Numbered from the stretch's first letter, positions 1 to 9,088 are shown. The stretch: DNA of 64,000 bases from Psychrobacter sp. ANT_WB68 (GCF_008369115.1 NZ_VOAZ01000001.1:930001-994000); one strand, 5' to 3'. Notes: generated by a model not told the origin, from the letters alone. A program made the numbers and translations.

Positions 1-545
1 CCTAAATGATTACCCACTTGTCCAACCGTTGCGCCCACAGGACCAGTCGCCGCAGCTACTACTAAGGTTTCGCCTTTTTTTGGTTTGCCAATATCGGTCA
101 AACCCATATAACCGGTAAAGCCTGGCATACCGAGGACACCAAGACCATAAGAAGGGTTGGACATGTTCTTATCAAGCTTTAGCACGCCTTCGCCATCACT
201 GACGCTATAATCCTGCCAGCCTGAATTCGACACCACTAAATCACCGACGGCAAATTTATCGATATTAGATTCGACGACTTGTGCGACCGTCCCGCCTAGC
301 ATAACATCGCCGACTTCTAGCGGGTCAGCATAGCTTTTTGAAGCACTCATACGTCCGCGCATATAGGGGTCAAGTGACATATAAACTGTGCGCAGAAGCA
401 TTTGATTGTCATTAGGAGTTGGGATGTCGCTGGTGGTTAGCTCAAAATCATCGCTGGTTGGTGCGCCATTAGGACGGCTGGCCAGTCTGATTTGACGATT
501 TTGTGTTTGGTTTTGTTGTGCATTAAAATTATTATCAAGGCTCAT
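1..545 (-). CDS. NADP-dependent oxidoreductase of the MDR family (CurA/YncB-like), cut by the window edge
   Basis: The reverse strand opens at an ATG at 545 and stays open to base 1, so about 181 N-terminal residues are present and the C-terminus lies outside the window. The translation carries the zinc-free medium-chain reductase signatures: an N-terminal MSLDPYMRGRM stretch, GMPGFTGYMGL, and the start of the nucleotide fold at AAATGPVG. Family members reduce alpha,beta-unsaturated ketones and aldehydes with NADPH in the cytoplasm. An AGGAGCTTTAAT segment before the ATG gives a good ribosome binding site. It lies downstream of the YqhD-like gene on the same strand (154 bases apart), so it may belong to the same aldehyde-detoxification group. 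The exact substrate cannot be read from the sequence. Confidence 0.85.
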   Translation of the reverse strand, partial: MSLDNNFNAQQNQTQNRQIRLASRPNGAPTSDDFELTTSDIPTPNDNQMLLRTVYMSLDPYMRGRMSASKSYADPLEVGDVMLGGTVAQVVESNIDKFAVGDLVVSNSGWQDYSVSDGEGVLKLDKNMSNPSYGLGVLGMPGFTGYMGLTDIGKPKKGETLVVAAATGPVGATVGQVGNHL

Positions 546-699
546 ATTAAAGCTCCTTATTTTAGTTATTGGTTGTAGTTATTGGTTTTCTTAAAGTTTT
601 AAAATTCTTGAAGTCAGTAGCCACACCAATATGGATGGCTACCGATTGTTATGACGATAAAAATTTATAACCATAAATTATTTTGAAAATTAATAGCGA

Positions 700-1917
700 T
701 TAAGCTTTACTGGTAACAGCGCGTTCTAAAATACGGCGTGATACGTCTAAATCATTTTTACCATGTTCGCCCAATTTCACCATTTTGTGTGCTTCAAGTT
801 GCTTGATGATAGGGTCAATGGCTGACTTATCTAACTCAGCATCTTCTAAGCTAACTGGCAATCCAAGCTCACGGAAGAAGTTCTCAGTATGCACAATAGC
901 AGTTTCGATGATGGTGTCATCGTCGAGATCTGTATCTGTAATGTTCCAAACGTTACGCGCATACTGAAGCAATTTGTCTTTCTTGCTGTCTTTAAGCTCA
1001 CGCAGCACTGATGGCAATACAATCGTTAGCGTACGAGCATGGTCAATCGCATGTAACGAAGTCAGCTCATGACCAATCATATGTGTCGTCCAATCTTGTG
1101 GCACACCTGTACCAATCAGACCATTCAATGCCATGGTGGCCGTCCACATGATGTTTTTACGCGTTTCTAAATTTTCTGGATCGGCTTTGACCGCTTTACC
1201 TTCTTCGATAAGGATTTTTAATAAGCTCTCAGAAAAGGCATCTTGGACTTTCGCATTAACTGGATAGGTGAGGTACTGCTCCATGACGTGAACAAAGGCG
1301 TCAGCAACACCGTTCATCACTTGGCGCTCAGGTAAAGTTAGAGTCTTAGTAGGGTCTAGAATTGAAAATTTAGGGAAGGCAAGTGGGTTGCCAAATGGTA
1401 GTTTTGCGTGACGTTCGCTATAGTTAATCACGCCGCCAGAATTCATCTCAGAACCTGTCGCTGGAATGGTCAATACCGCGCCTAAATCAATCGCTGAATC
1501 GATATTTTTACAATAACTGGTCAATGCATCCCACGCTTTTTCACGAGATACTGTGCCATCTGTGCTGCCATCTTCAGTTAATGAAGAGATAAGGGCGACG
1601 AATTTACTGCCATCAATGACTGAACCGCCACCAACAGCTAATAAGAAGTCAATATTATGTTCATTGACCATATCAGCGGCTTTTAACAAGGTGGTGAATT
1701 CTGGATTGGCTTCAATACCGCCAAACTCAAATACTTCACGATTACCATTAGCTGATAGCGCATTTTTAACTTCATCTAAAGTGCCCGTACGCTGCGCTGA
1801 ACCACCACCATAAGTGATTAACACGCGCGCATCTGTCGGCACTAGCTCTGATAACTGTTTAATTTGACCTTCGCCAAAGACGATACGTACGGGATTGTAA
1901 TATTGAAAGTTATTCAT
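700..1917 (-). CDS. yqhD: YqhD-type NADPH-dependent iron/zinc alcohol dehydrogenase
   Basis: This 405-residue protein aligns by eye with E. coli YqhD along its whole length (opening MNNF, TYGGGS near 35-40, VGGGSVIDGSK at 95-105, DWTTHMIGHELTSLHAIDHA near 275-294). Metal ligands are intact: Asp206, His210, His279 and His293 match YqhD D194, H198, H267 and H281. YqhD reduces toxic short aldehydes such as glyoxal, methylglyoxal and lipid-derived aldehydes to alcohols using NADPH. Compared with YqhD there is an insert of about 12 residues near 112-135. A TAGAC-N5-GTCTA operator lies 130 bases upstream of its start, and a copy also sits before the neighbouring TetR gene, suggesting derepression by electrophiles. 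Assignment to the family is secure; the physiological substrate is inferred. Confidence 0.9.
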   Translation of the reverse strand: MNNFQYYNPVRIVFGEGQIKQLSELVPTDARVLITYGGGSAQRTGTLDEVKNALSANGNREVFEFGGIEANPEFTTLLKAADMVNEHNIDFLLAVGGGSVIDGSKFVALISSLTEDGSTDGTVSREKAWDALTSYCKNIDSAIDLGAVLTIPATGSEMNSGGVINYSERHAKLPFGNPLAFPKFSILDPTKTLTLPERQVMNGVADAFVHVMEQYLTYPVNAKVQDAFSESLLKILIEEGKAVKADPENLETRKNIMWTATMALNGLIGTGVPQDWTTHMIGHELTSLHAIDHARTLTIVLPSVLRELKDSKKDKLLQYARNVWNITDTDLDDDTIIETAIVHTENFFRELGLPVSLEDAELDKSAIDPIIKQLEAHKMVKLGEHGKNDLDVSRRILERAVTSKA

Positions 1918-2046
1918 AACGTTCCTAGTTTTTGAGGTGATTTTATTAAGGTGATCTCTAATATGAGTTTTTAAGGAGTGTCTAAAACTTTTTATATTAA
2001 ATGTGAGTCATCGCATAATTGCTATCTGTGCGCATTGTACATTAAT

Positions 2047-2061
2047 TAGACCGGTCGTCTA
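2047..2061. promoter_or_regulatory. Probable TetR-family operator, copy 1
   Basis: TAGAC-CGGTC-GTCTA is an inverted repeat with perfect 5-base arms. It lies upstream of the yqhD-like gene, between that gene and the end of the tetR gene. An almost identical copy occurs at 2924-2938. Both copies sit in control regions of the same gene group, so binding by the TetR protein encoded between them is the simplest reading. Confidence 0.6.
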
Positions 2062-2162
2062 GTAGTTTTTTAAGTGATTTTACAAAACTATCGTATAACT
2101 AAAAATTGTCATTTACTGATTAGCTGTCTAAGCATTCACTAATCAAGGCTCTGAATAAAAGT

Positions 2163-2765
2163 TTAGCGCCCAAGCTGAGAGGTGGTCATCAGCCATACTT
2201 CTGCTAATGGCGTATCGGTTTGACTGATCTTAGCGACCAAACTGGCACCCAACCAAGCAAAGTACCAACGCTTAGCCATACTCTCGGCGGCGATATTATC
2301 AGGGTGAGGTATAGAGCCATCTGCCCAACCTGCTTTTATTTGCTCAGCAATCCAGTTGATAGTTTGCTGATAACCTGCGTATAAGGCTTTACGCATGGTT
2401 TCTGAGATATCAGCCACTTCGGCACTGAGCTTTACCACCAAACATTTTTCATGGTCGCAGCCGTTCTGCTGGGTGTCATACCAGTTTTGAAAATAGTTAT
2501 AAATCTTTTGTTGCGCACTAATGTCCTCAGCCGCAATCGACTCTAAGCGCTTTTTATAATTAGCAAAATAATGCTCTATGATGGCTTCACCAAAGGCTTC
2601 TTTTGACGCAAAATAATGATAAAAAGAGCCTTTGGGCACACTCGCAGTATCGAGTATTTGCTTGATGCCGACAGCAGTGAAGCCTTTTTGTGCGATGAGC
2701 TGATAGCCTATTGCTAATAGGTGCGCTCTGGTATCTGATGGAGCAGTGGTTGTAATGGCTGACAT
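2163..2765 (-). CDS. TetR-family repressor, NemR-like electrophile sensor
   Basis: This 200-residue protein has an N-terminal TetR helix-turn-helix (roughly residues 12-58, ending GSFYHYFASKEAF) and an all-helical ligand domain. The segment with Cys103 and Cys108 followed by LVVKLSAEVAD resembles E. coli NemR, which senses reactive aldehydes and chlorine through Cys106 and a nearby lysine. Lys179, in LVAKIS, is at a place that could match the NemR lysine. The gene sits between an aldehyde-reducing and an aldehyde-oxidising enzyme. The TAGAC-N5-GTCTA palindromes upstream of yqhD and upstream of this gene are its likely targets, implying autoregulation. The TetR call is firm; the NemR-like sensing is inference from motif and context. 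Confidence 0.88.
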   Translation of the reverse strand: MSAITTTAPSDTRAHLLAIGYQLIAQKGFTAVGIKQILDTASVPKGSFYHYFASKEAFGEAIIEHYFANYKKRLESIAAEDISAQQKIYNYFQNWYDTQQNGCDHEKCLVVKLSAEVADISETMRKALYAGYQQTINWIAEQIKAGWADGSIPHPDNIAAESMAKRWYFAWLGASLVAKISQTDTPLAEVWLMTTSQLGR

Positions 2766-3112
2766 GAAGAGGATGTTCTCCTTAGATCTGTATTTGGTTG
2801 TTTAATAGAATGATAATCAGTTAGATAGAAAGTGCTATTTTTAATAATAGTTTTAAACGTTACGTTTTTTCAACAATACGTAGTGATAAATGATTCTTGT
2901 TTTTATGATTACTATGTTAGCATTAGACCAGTCGTCTAGCAAGTAGCGTTTGTTAAGAAACCTTTTATCAACGTTTAATAGCAAATGTTTATTGCACAAT
3001 AGACAAGCCGACTATTTATATAACCAAATTATATAATCAAATATTTTTAACTAAATAAATGTTTTTGATTAAACAGCTTTTAAAAACAACCATAAAATAT
3101 ATAAGGATAATT
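2766..3112. other. Divergent control region between the tetR gene and the aldehyde dehydrogenase gene
   Basis: These 347 AT-rich bases separate two genes read outward and hold the second palindromic operator (2924-2938). A weaker related sequence, TAGAC-N5-GACTA, lies at 3000-3014. No further gene is visible. Promoters must lie here, but no convincing -35/-10 pair was identified. Confidence 0.5.
2924..2938. promoter_or_regulatory. Probable TetR-family operator, copy 2
   Basis: TAGAC-CAGTC-GTCTA differs from the copy at 2047 by one base in the spacer. It lies between the divergent tetR and aldehyde dehydrogenase genes, where one bound repressor could control both directions. Confidence 0.62.
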
Positions 3113-4603
3113 ATGTCAACCGATACTAAGAAGACTCAGCAGAGCGCCTATAGCAATTTTCATTTGCAATATATCGCCGGTACTTGGCAAAAAGGTCAAG
3201 ATGATAGCGTCAATACCGATACCAATCCTTTTAATGGCGAAACCTTGGTAGAGATTCAGCAAGCAACCGATAAACAGCTTGATGAAGCTTTTCAGACAGC
3301 AACCAACGCACAGGCAGAGTGGGCGAAGCAAACACCCGCCCAGCGTGCAGCGGTCTTATATAAAGTCGTCAATATCTTTGATGAGCGTCAAGAAGAAATC
3401 GTCGATTGGCTAATTAAAGAGTCGGGCAGTACGCGCATTAAGGCGATGGTAGAGTTCGGCAGTGCGCGTGCGATTACGCTTGAAGCTGCCAGTTTCCCTA
3501 ACCGTGTGCATGGTGAAATTCGTCCTTCTAATACGCCGGGTAAAGAGAATTTTATTTATCGTGAACCGATGGGCGTGATTGCAGTGATTAGCCCATGGAA
3601 CTTTCCCCTACATTTAACTCAGCGTTCTATCGCGCCTGCGTTAGCACTGGGTAATGCTGTGGTACTCAAGCCTGCCAGTGATACGCCGATTACCGGCGGT
3701 CTGCTATTAGCAAAAATATTTGAAGAGGCGGGTCTGCCGAAAGGCTTGCTGAGCGTGGTGGTTGGTGCGGGCAGCGAGATAGGCGATGCGATTGTCATCC
3801 ACGATATTCCAAGCTTAGTGTCATTTACCGGCTCAACTGCAGTCGGTAAACGTATCGGCGAGCTTGCTAATGGTGGCGATTATATCAAGCAAGTGGCGCT
3901 TGAGCTTGGTGGTAATAGCCCATTTGTGGTGCTAAAAGATGCCGATGTTGAGCAAGCTGTGAAGGCGGCTGCCTTTGGTAAATTCCTCCACCAAGGTCAG
4001 ATTTGTATTGCTATCAATCGCATCATTGTCGAAGATGAGATTTATGATGATTTCGTTGAGCGTTTCTTAGCGCATGTAAAAACCCTCAACGTGGGTGATC
4101 CTAGCAAGGCGGATACCGCGGTTGGTCCTATTATTAATAAAAAACAAGTCGAATCGCTGCAAGAAAAAATCGCCAAAGCGCAGGAAGAGGGCGCCAAAAT
4201 GATATTAAGTGGTGAGATTAAAGGTCAAGTCGTGCCACCGCATATCTTTAGTGAAGTGACGCGTGAGATGGATTTGTCACGTAACGAAGTGTTTGGCCCC
4301 TTGGTTGGTATCATTCGTGCCAAAGATGAAGACGATGCGCTATCGATTGCCAATGACTCTATGTATGGTCTATCGAGTGCGGTCTTTACCCAAGATATGG
4401 CAAAAGGTTTGCGTTTTGCGCGTGGTATCAAAGCGGGCATGACTCATATCAATGACATCTCGGTCAATGATGAAAGTAATGCACCATTTGGTGGCGAGAA
4501 AAACTCTGGTATCGGACGCTTTAATGGTGAATGGATATTAGAAGAATTTACCACTTTGCATTGGATTTCGGTGCAGCATGAGCCACGTGAGTATCCTTTT
4601 TAA
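3113..4603 (+). CDS. NAD(P)-dependent aldehyde dehydrogenase (ALDH superfamily, benzaldehyde-dehydrogenase-like)
   Basis: The frame is open from 3059, but ATG 3113 is preferred because ATAAGGATAATT precedes it as a ribosome binding site and the first 18 residues would not belong to the family. The 496-residue product has PWNFP with Asn163, LELGGNSP with the general base Glu264, and QGQIC with the nucleophile Cys298, all at family spacing. Such enzymes oxidise aldehydes to acids in the cytoplasm; closest relatives by appearance act on aromatic or small reactive aldehydes. It is transcribed away from the NemR-like repressor gene with an operator between them. With the YqhD-like reductase it would give two exits for toxic aldehydes. 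A terminator follows at 4658. Confidence 0.9.
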   Translation: MSTDTKKTQQSAYSNFHLQYIAGTWQKGQDDSVNTDTNPFNGETLVEIQQATDKQLDEAFQTATNAQAEWAKQTPAQRAAVLYKVVNIFDERQEEIVDWLIKESGSTRIKAMVEFGSARAITLEAASFPNRVHGEIRPSNTPGKENFIYREPMGVIAVISPWNFPLHLTQRSIAPALALGNAVVLKPASDTPITGGLLLAKIFEEAGLPKGLLSVVVGAGSEIGDAIVIHDIPSLVSFTGSTAVGKRIGELANGGDYIKQVALELGGNSPFVVLKDADVEQAVKAAAFGKFLHQGQICIAINRIIVEDEIYDDFVERFLAHVKTLNVGDPSKADTAVGPIINKKQVESLQEKIAKAQEEGAKMILSGEIKGQVVPPHIFSEVTREMDLSRNEVFGPLVGIIRAKDEDDALSIANDSMYGLSSAVFTQDMAKGLRFARGIKAGMTHINDISVNDESNAPFGGEKNSGIGRFNGEWILEEFTTLHWISVQHEPREYPF

Positions 4604-4657
4604 AATCAGCTATTCTAGGAACAGCCATTTTAAATAATTGGATTAAATTTTTAGTAT

Positions 4658-4687
4658 AAAAAAAGACTGCCTTTGGGTGGTCTTTTT
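4658..4687 (+). terminator. Rho-independent terminator after the aldehyde dehydrogenase gene
   Basis: GACTGCC pairs with GGTGGTC around a TTTG loop, using two wobble pairs. The stem is flanked by A and T runs, and it lies 55 bases after the stop codon. Confidence 0.75.
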
Positions 4688-4752
4688 ATTTGTATACGAT
4701 AACGAAAGATATCTAGAGGCTATTTTTAAGGCTATTAAAAATCAAAGTCATA

Positions 4753-4848
4753 TTAGATAACATGGCTTACTCTTAAAAGCGTTACTATTATTAATAATAT
4801 CGCGCATATCGTTATTAAGAACCAGGTCGTTTTAGCCCAGTTTTGCAT
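4753..4848 (-). CDS. Possible 31-residue single-span membrane protein
   Basis: On the reverse strand an ATG at 4848 opens 31 codons ending with TAA at 4753. The peptide starts MQNWAKTTW, continues with a run of hydrophobic residues (FLITICAILLIIVTLL) long enough for one membrane span, and ends RVSHVI. A GGAG motif lies about 10 bases before the start. Codons are plausible for this genome, but the frame is short and the surroundings AT-rich, so chance is possible. Nothing is known about function. It lies in a 431-base stretch that otherwise holds only two terminators. Confidence 0.35.
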   Translation of the reverse strand: MQNWAKTTWFLITICAILLIIVTLLRVSHVI

Positions 4849-4990
4849 AATCCCATTACTCCGATATATTCGTTATTATGAATATATTATATAACAATAT
4901 AAATAAGTCAAACTTTTTAGAGCGTAATGGAGATTTCAATGTGTTGTGGCCAGTTTTGGGAATAATAGATTATCGCTCTCAATATAAATG

Positions 4991-5016
4991 AAAAGACCGC
5001 TATATGGCGGCCTTTT
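4991..5016 (-). terminator. Terminator after the 76-residue hypothetical gene
   Basis: AAAAG-A-CCGC faces GCGG-C-CTTTT across a short TATATG loop, with one mismatched pair. It lies 19 bases past the stop of the reverse-strand gene at 5035. Confidence 0.65.
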
Positions 5017-5034
5017 AAAAAATTTCAAACGTAA

Positions 5035-5265
5035 TTATTTAAGATGAAAGCCCAATAAACCCTGTATCTCTTCAATAGTCATATGCCTAACGAGCGCTTG
5101 TTCTTCAACCGTTAGGCGGTTGGTATGTTCCTTTATCATCGTATAAATGCTGCGAGAAATCTCAGACGTTGTGGCATAGTACATTTGTGGCTGTTCTTGG
5201 GTAAGCTTGATTAAAAATTTATTGATAATTTTATGCTTTTGAGTGGAAGCGTGTTCTTCAGTCAT
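5035..5265 (-). CDS. Small hypothetical cytoplasmic protein (76 residues)
   Basis: The frame starts at an ATG preceded by AGGAGAATGCC, a good ribosome binding site, and is followed by a terminator, so it is probably a real gene. The product is predicted soluble and helical, with no cysteine, no signal peptide and no membrane segment. It is rich in Lys, Glu and Gln near the start, and the C-terminal half (VEEQALVRHMTIEEIQGLLGFH) looks amphipathic. I do not recognise a family and assign no function. Confidence 0.6.
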   Translation of the reverse strand: MTEEHASTQKHKIINKFLIKLTQEQPQMYYATTSEISRSIYTMIKEHTNRLTVEEQALVRHMTIEEIQGLLGFHLK

Positions 5266-5452
5266 GGCATTCTCCTAGGTATAAACTATTTAAGCAGGCG
5301 CTTGAATGATAGTCAATCATGATACTTAGAATAATGATAAATATCACAGGCTGCTGTTTAACAAGGCATCTATAGTATTTTTAATTATAAAGTATTATAT
5401 TTATTTATTGGTAACTTATTAAGTAAATCTAATTAAAATATTAGGGATAATT

Positions 5453-6859
5453 ATGGGCAATCATCCAGCAGCTAAGTTATCACAAGCACTGATGGACAGA
5501 AAAGTCGTGTTGATGCTGTTCCATAATGATTTACGTATTAATGATAATGCAACCTTACTAAAAGCGGCTGAAATAGCCAGTGATAATAACGGACGGCTGC
5601 TGTGTGTTTATGCCTCAGACTTGGCAGATTTGCTTGCCGAGCAGGCTAGTAAACCACCTTATCAGTTTGCCGATATGGGGCAGGCACGCACGACGTTTTT
5701 AGTTGAGAGCTTGGTTGATTTGGATAAATCACTACAACGCCTTGGCAATAGATTGCTGTATTTAGAAAAAGAATATTCATTACAAAACGGTTCATTCCAA
5801 GCGTTAGATGCCTTTATACGGCTGTGCCAACTTATCGAGCAAAACGCGGTCACTGATATTTGTATCAGCCAAACTGCAGACTATAATCAAAATCAAGTTT
5901 ATAAGGCGTTGCAACATAAATTCCCGCATATTAATTGGCACAGCCAGTCAACAGCAACCTTATTTGCTGCTATGCCAACGGATGAGCTACCCAAAAGCTT
6001 TACCCAATTTCGTAAGCTAGTAGAAGCACATCATGATTTATTAACCGCAGAAAGTGGCTTTGAGATTTGTCAGACACCAGAAGCATTGCCATCAATGCCC
6101 GATAACATGTTGAATGGTCACCAATATTTACTAAATCAGCAATCTGATGATTCATCACAGCAAACAAAACCATCTGAATTTCAAGGCGGTGAAACAAGCG
6201 CTATCAATCATCTAAATAGCTATTTTGAGTCCGAATCACCGAGCACTTATAAGACCACTCGTAATGCACTGGACGATTGGACGCACTCCACTAAGTTTTC
6301 AGCGTGGCTAGCGAATGGCACATTATCGGTCAAAATACTGCTGAATCGCTTACGGCTTTATGAAGCACAAGTTATCGCAAATGACTCCACTTATTGGATA
6401 TGGTTTGAGCTGCTATGGCGCGAGTATTTCCACTGGTATGCGATGGTACATCAACAAAAACTGTTTTGGTTCCGCGGTATTAGTCAGCATGCGCCAACGA
6501 CTTGCATTGATAACGAACGTTTAGAGCAATGGCAAACGGGTACAACGCCATATCCTATCGTCAATGCCTGTATGCATAAGCTAAAAGCAACAGGCTATAT
6601 GTCTAATCGAGGCAGGCAAATCGTTGCAAGTTATCTGATTCATGAGCTGAATCTTGATTGGCGTTATGGCGCTAGCTATTTTGAGCAGCATCTTATCGAT
6701 TATGATGTCGCTAGTAACTGGGGTAATTGGCAGTATTTAGCAGGCGTAGGCGCTGATCAACGAGGGTGCAGACAGTTTAATCTTAAAAAACAAACACAAC
6801 AGTATGACCCCAACGGTGACTTTATTAAAAAATGGCAAGGGAATAAAATCAGTGAATAG
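5453..6859 (+). CDS. DASH-family cryptochrome/photolyase
   Basis: This 468-residue protein has the photolyase N-terminal alpha/beta domain (HNDLRINDN near 24-32) and a C-terminal FAD domain. DASH-type landmarks are in order: GGE at 245-247, YKTTRN at 266-271, WREYF at 322-326, MSNRGRQ at 383-389 and YDPNG at 451-455. Cry-DASH proteins bind FAD and an antenna folate, and repair cyclobutane dimers mainly in single-stranded DNA or act in light signalling. The usual DA before the conserved methionine is NA here (Asn371). The linker at 205-242 is long and polar. The DUF3429 gene follows 40 bases later and is probably co-transcribed. Confidence 0.9.
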   Translation: MGNHPAAKLSQALMDRKVVLMLFHNDLRINDNATLLKAAEIASDNNGRLLCVYASDLADLLAEQASKPPYQFADMGQARTTFLVESLVDLDKSLQRLGNRLLYLEKEYSLQNGSFQALDAFIRLCQLIEQNAVTDICISQTADYNQNQVYKALQHKFPHINWHSQSTATLFAAMPTDELPKSFTQFRKLVEAHHDLLTAESGFEICQTPEALPSMPDNMLNGHQYLLNQQSDDSSQQTKPSEFQGGETSAINHLNSYFESESPSTYKTTRNALDDWTHSTKFSAWLANGTLSVKILLNRLRLYEAQVIANDSTYWIWFELLWREYFHWYAMVHQQKLFWFRGISQHAPTTCIDNERLEQWQTGTTPYPIVNACMHKLKATGYMSNRGRQIVASYLIHELNLDWRYGASYFEQHLIDYDVASNWGNWQYLAGVGADQRGCRQFNLKKQTQQYDPNGDFIKKWQGNKISE

Positions 6860-6899
6860 CGATAATAAGCCTTAGATTAGATACCTTAATACGAGATAA

Positions 6900-7346
6900 A
6901 TGAATACTATGAAAAAACCTAGTCCTTATTTAACTTTTGCAGGCACTATTCCCTTCAGTGTCTGCGCCATTTTTATTACTTTAGGTATTGATACTATCCC
7001 AGTCTTGGGAAAAACTACAGATATCCTATCTATTTATGGCTTAGTGATAGCGTCATTTATGGCAGGCGCGCATTGGGGTAATCATCTGAGTTTAGCTGAT
7101 GACAATAGATGGGCAATCAAGCTACCTATATTTAGTAATATTATCGCGCTTGCACTGTGGTTAGGATTTCTGACTTTATCAAGTGCTGGTTTTATTTGGC
7201 TGTTGGTCGCTGCCTTTATTAGCATGTTAATGATTGATTATGGTTTACATCAAGCGCATATTATTAATAATGAGTATTTTAGAGTAAGAAAGTACGTCAC
7301 TATAATAGTGGTGGTTGCACTTATTATTGCAGGAGTTCAGCTGTAG
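6900..7346 (+). CDS. DUF3429 family inner membrane protein
   Basis: The 148-residue product is mostly hydrophobic, with about five membrane spans, and carries the family signature GAHWGNHL around residues 57-64. DUF3429 proteins have no established function. The gene starts 40 bases after the cry-DASH gene on the same strand, so the two are likely one transcript, suggesting a light- or stress-linked role; that link is inference. A second in-frame ATG at 6909 is an alternative start. Confidence 0.75.
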   Translation: MNTMKKPSPYLTFAGTIPFSVCAIFITLGIDTIPVLGKTTDILSIYGLVIASFMAGAHWGNHLSLADDNRWAIKLPIFSNIIALALWLGFLTLSSAGFIWLLVAAFISMLMIDYGLHQAHIINNEYFRVRKYVTIIVVVALIIAGVQL

Positions 7347-7439
7347 ATTTTTATTGGTTACCTTCATTTTCAAAACCATTATGCTCAAAATCACTCTATT
7401 CAAAATAATGGTGTAAATATTGCTATAGATTCTAATTTA

Positions 7440-7514
<75 letters not shown>

Positions 7515-7538
7515 TCGAAGAAGTAAAGGAGCTTGGTT

Positions 7539-8987
7539 ATGAGATACTTATTTATTTCTCTTTGCTGCGTGAGCTTATTGTCTTGTTCGACTATTCCTGA
7601 TCAGGCTTATCATAAAGTTGTCTGCGCTACAGAAGATTCTTGCGCCAAAACAGAGTTAGATGCCAATATCAAGCCGGTTACCAATATGGTGATTGTCAAT
7701 GGTGTATCAGTCTTTCGAGAAGATCAGGTAGAGAAAAAACAGGGAGATACCATTGCTAATACCTCCTTCAATTTACTTTACTTGGAATATGCTGAGAGTG
7801 GTCAGAAATTTGAGGGCACTAGGCAGCTCGATGTTATTAAGCGTGCCATAGCAACTTCAAACAAACCAGTTTATTTGGTTATTTATGTGAATAGTTGGAA
7901 TAATAATGCGAGCAGCGATCAGCCAAGCCCAGATTTAGTCAGTTTTCCTTATCTACTCGCTCGTCGCAATTTCCAGAATCCAGAGATGACTGTTATCGGT
8001 GTGTATATTGGCTGGAATGGTAAAAAACATCAGAATGCTCTAGCCAATATTTTATCGGTACAAAATAGAGCAAAAGTTGCGGATACGATTGGTAAAAAAG
8101 GAGAAGTACGCTCAGATATTATTTCTTTGGTAAGTAATGTGCAAAAGAGTCCTCATTTAGGATACACGCTTATCATAGGCAAATCTTTTGGTGGACGACT
8201 GTTGTCACGAGCTTTTATCGACGATTTAGCGCAAGCAAAATCAGTTAAAGATTGGCCTCTGGGAAGTCGTTCATTGTTAGTGACATTAAACTCAGCAATA
8301 GGGGCTGACGCCTTTGATAAAATATATCAAAATATGCCTGGTCCTGAGCTTAACTCTGGTTTGACACTGCAACGACCCTTTTGGATAAATTTAACCTCAA
8401 AAGATGATTGGGTGACTGGGAAAGCATTCCCAAAAGCGCGTTTAATCGGGCAAAAGCTCTCTGATTTGGCAAAAAAAAGAACGATTGGACATTATATGCC
8501 GTATGTTTCTCATTCTATTACCATTGAGAATGGCGATTCGCCATATAAAAACCCTGAGTGTTTTTCTAGCTACGACAGTCACGGTATTGAAGAGAAAGAT
8601 GGGCAGTTAACGCCAACGCCTAATGTTAGAAGCACAGAGCCATGGTTCAAAATACCCTTACAAGACCCAAATTATAATGAGAAAAATCGGCGCAATGATA
8701 AGGAGAATGTGACGACCAATTTCTGTGATGAGACGCGATATGTGTATGAAAATCGAAACGCTATAGCAGCGGATGTTCGATATTACACCACCGTTTTGCG
8801 ACCTTTATATCATCGACCAGAAAGTAAATTAGGTTATATGTGGAATTTCCACACCGATCAAAGTGTCATCGGCTATAGACCGGAGGAAGCAAAAGTCATA
8901 AAAAACTCAGGAAAACATAATGCTTATGTGCAGACCATTCTTGGTCGTATGGCTGATGATATGTTATTCACAGCCCCAGAAAAGTAA
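7539..8987 (+). CDS. Predicted lipoprotein with a serine-hydrolase-like motif
   Basis: ATG 7539 is chosen over the upstream in-frame TTG at 7533 because AAAGGAG lies about seven bases before it. The 482-residue product begins with a short lipoprotein signal whose lipobox LLSC puts the acylated cysteine at residue 16. The middle contains LIIGKSFGGRLLSRAF, where GKSFG fits the G-x-S-x-G nucleophile elbow of alpha/beta hydrolases, preceded by a beta-strand-like stretch. The acid and histidine partners could not be placed. No family is recognised with certainty. The protein is expected to be anchored in a membrane facing the periplasm. An unusual tandem repeat precedes the gene. Confidence 0.7.
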   Translation: MRYLFISLCCVSLLSCSTIPDQAYHKVVCATEDSCAKTELDANIKPVTNMVIVNGVSVFREDQVEKKQGDTIANTSFNLLYLEYAESGQKFEGTRQLDVIKRAIATSNKPVYLVIYVNSWNNNASSDQPSPDLVSFPYLLARRNFQNPEMTVIGVYIGWNGKKHQNALANILSVQNRAKVADTIGKKGEVRSDIISLVSNVQKSPHLGYTLIIGKSFGGRLLSRAFIDDLAQAKSVKDWPLGSRSLLVTLNSAIGADAFDKIYQNMPGPELNSGLTLQRPFWINLTSKDDWVTGKAFPKARLIGQKLSDLAKKRTIGHYMPYVSHSITIENGDSPYKNPECFSSYDSHGIEEKDGQLTPTPNVRSTEPWFKIPLQDPNYNEKNRRNDKENVTTNFCDETRYVYENRNAIAADVRYYTTVLRPLYHRPESKLGYMWNFHTDQSVIGYRPEEAKVIKNSGKHNAYVQTILGRMADDMLFTAPEK

Positions 8988-9065
8988 TTGATTTTGCGTA
9001 AATAAAAAAATGATAACGGTACTTTATAAACGAACTTAAAAGCTAAAGACATTGAATAGTTCATA

Positions 9066-9088
9066 AGATTCATCTAAAATGAATCTTT
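9066..9088. promoter_or_regulatory. NsrR-type operator upstream of nnrS
   Basis: A perfect inverted repeat with 9-base arms (AAGATTCAT and ATGAATCTT) around five bases CTAAA closely matches the known NsrR box form (AAGATGCAT-N5-ATGCATCTT). It overlaps a possible -10 (TAAAAT, 9076-9081) placed 18 bases after a possible -35 (TTGAAT, 9052-9057), as expected for repression relieved by nitric oxide. It lies 38 bases before the nnrS start. Confidence 0.85.

Noticed and set aside
5266-5452. Fur-box-like AATGATAAAT sequences before cry-DASH, also near 2810 and 57300
   Set aside because: They match only short parts of the Fur consensus and are expected by chance in AT-rich DNA.
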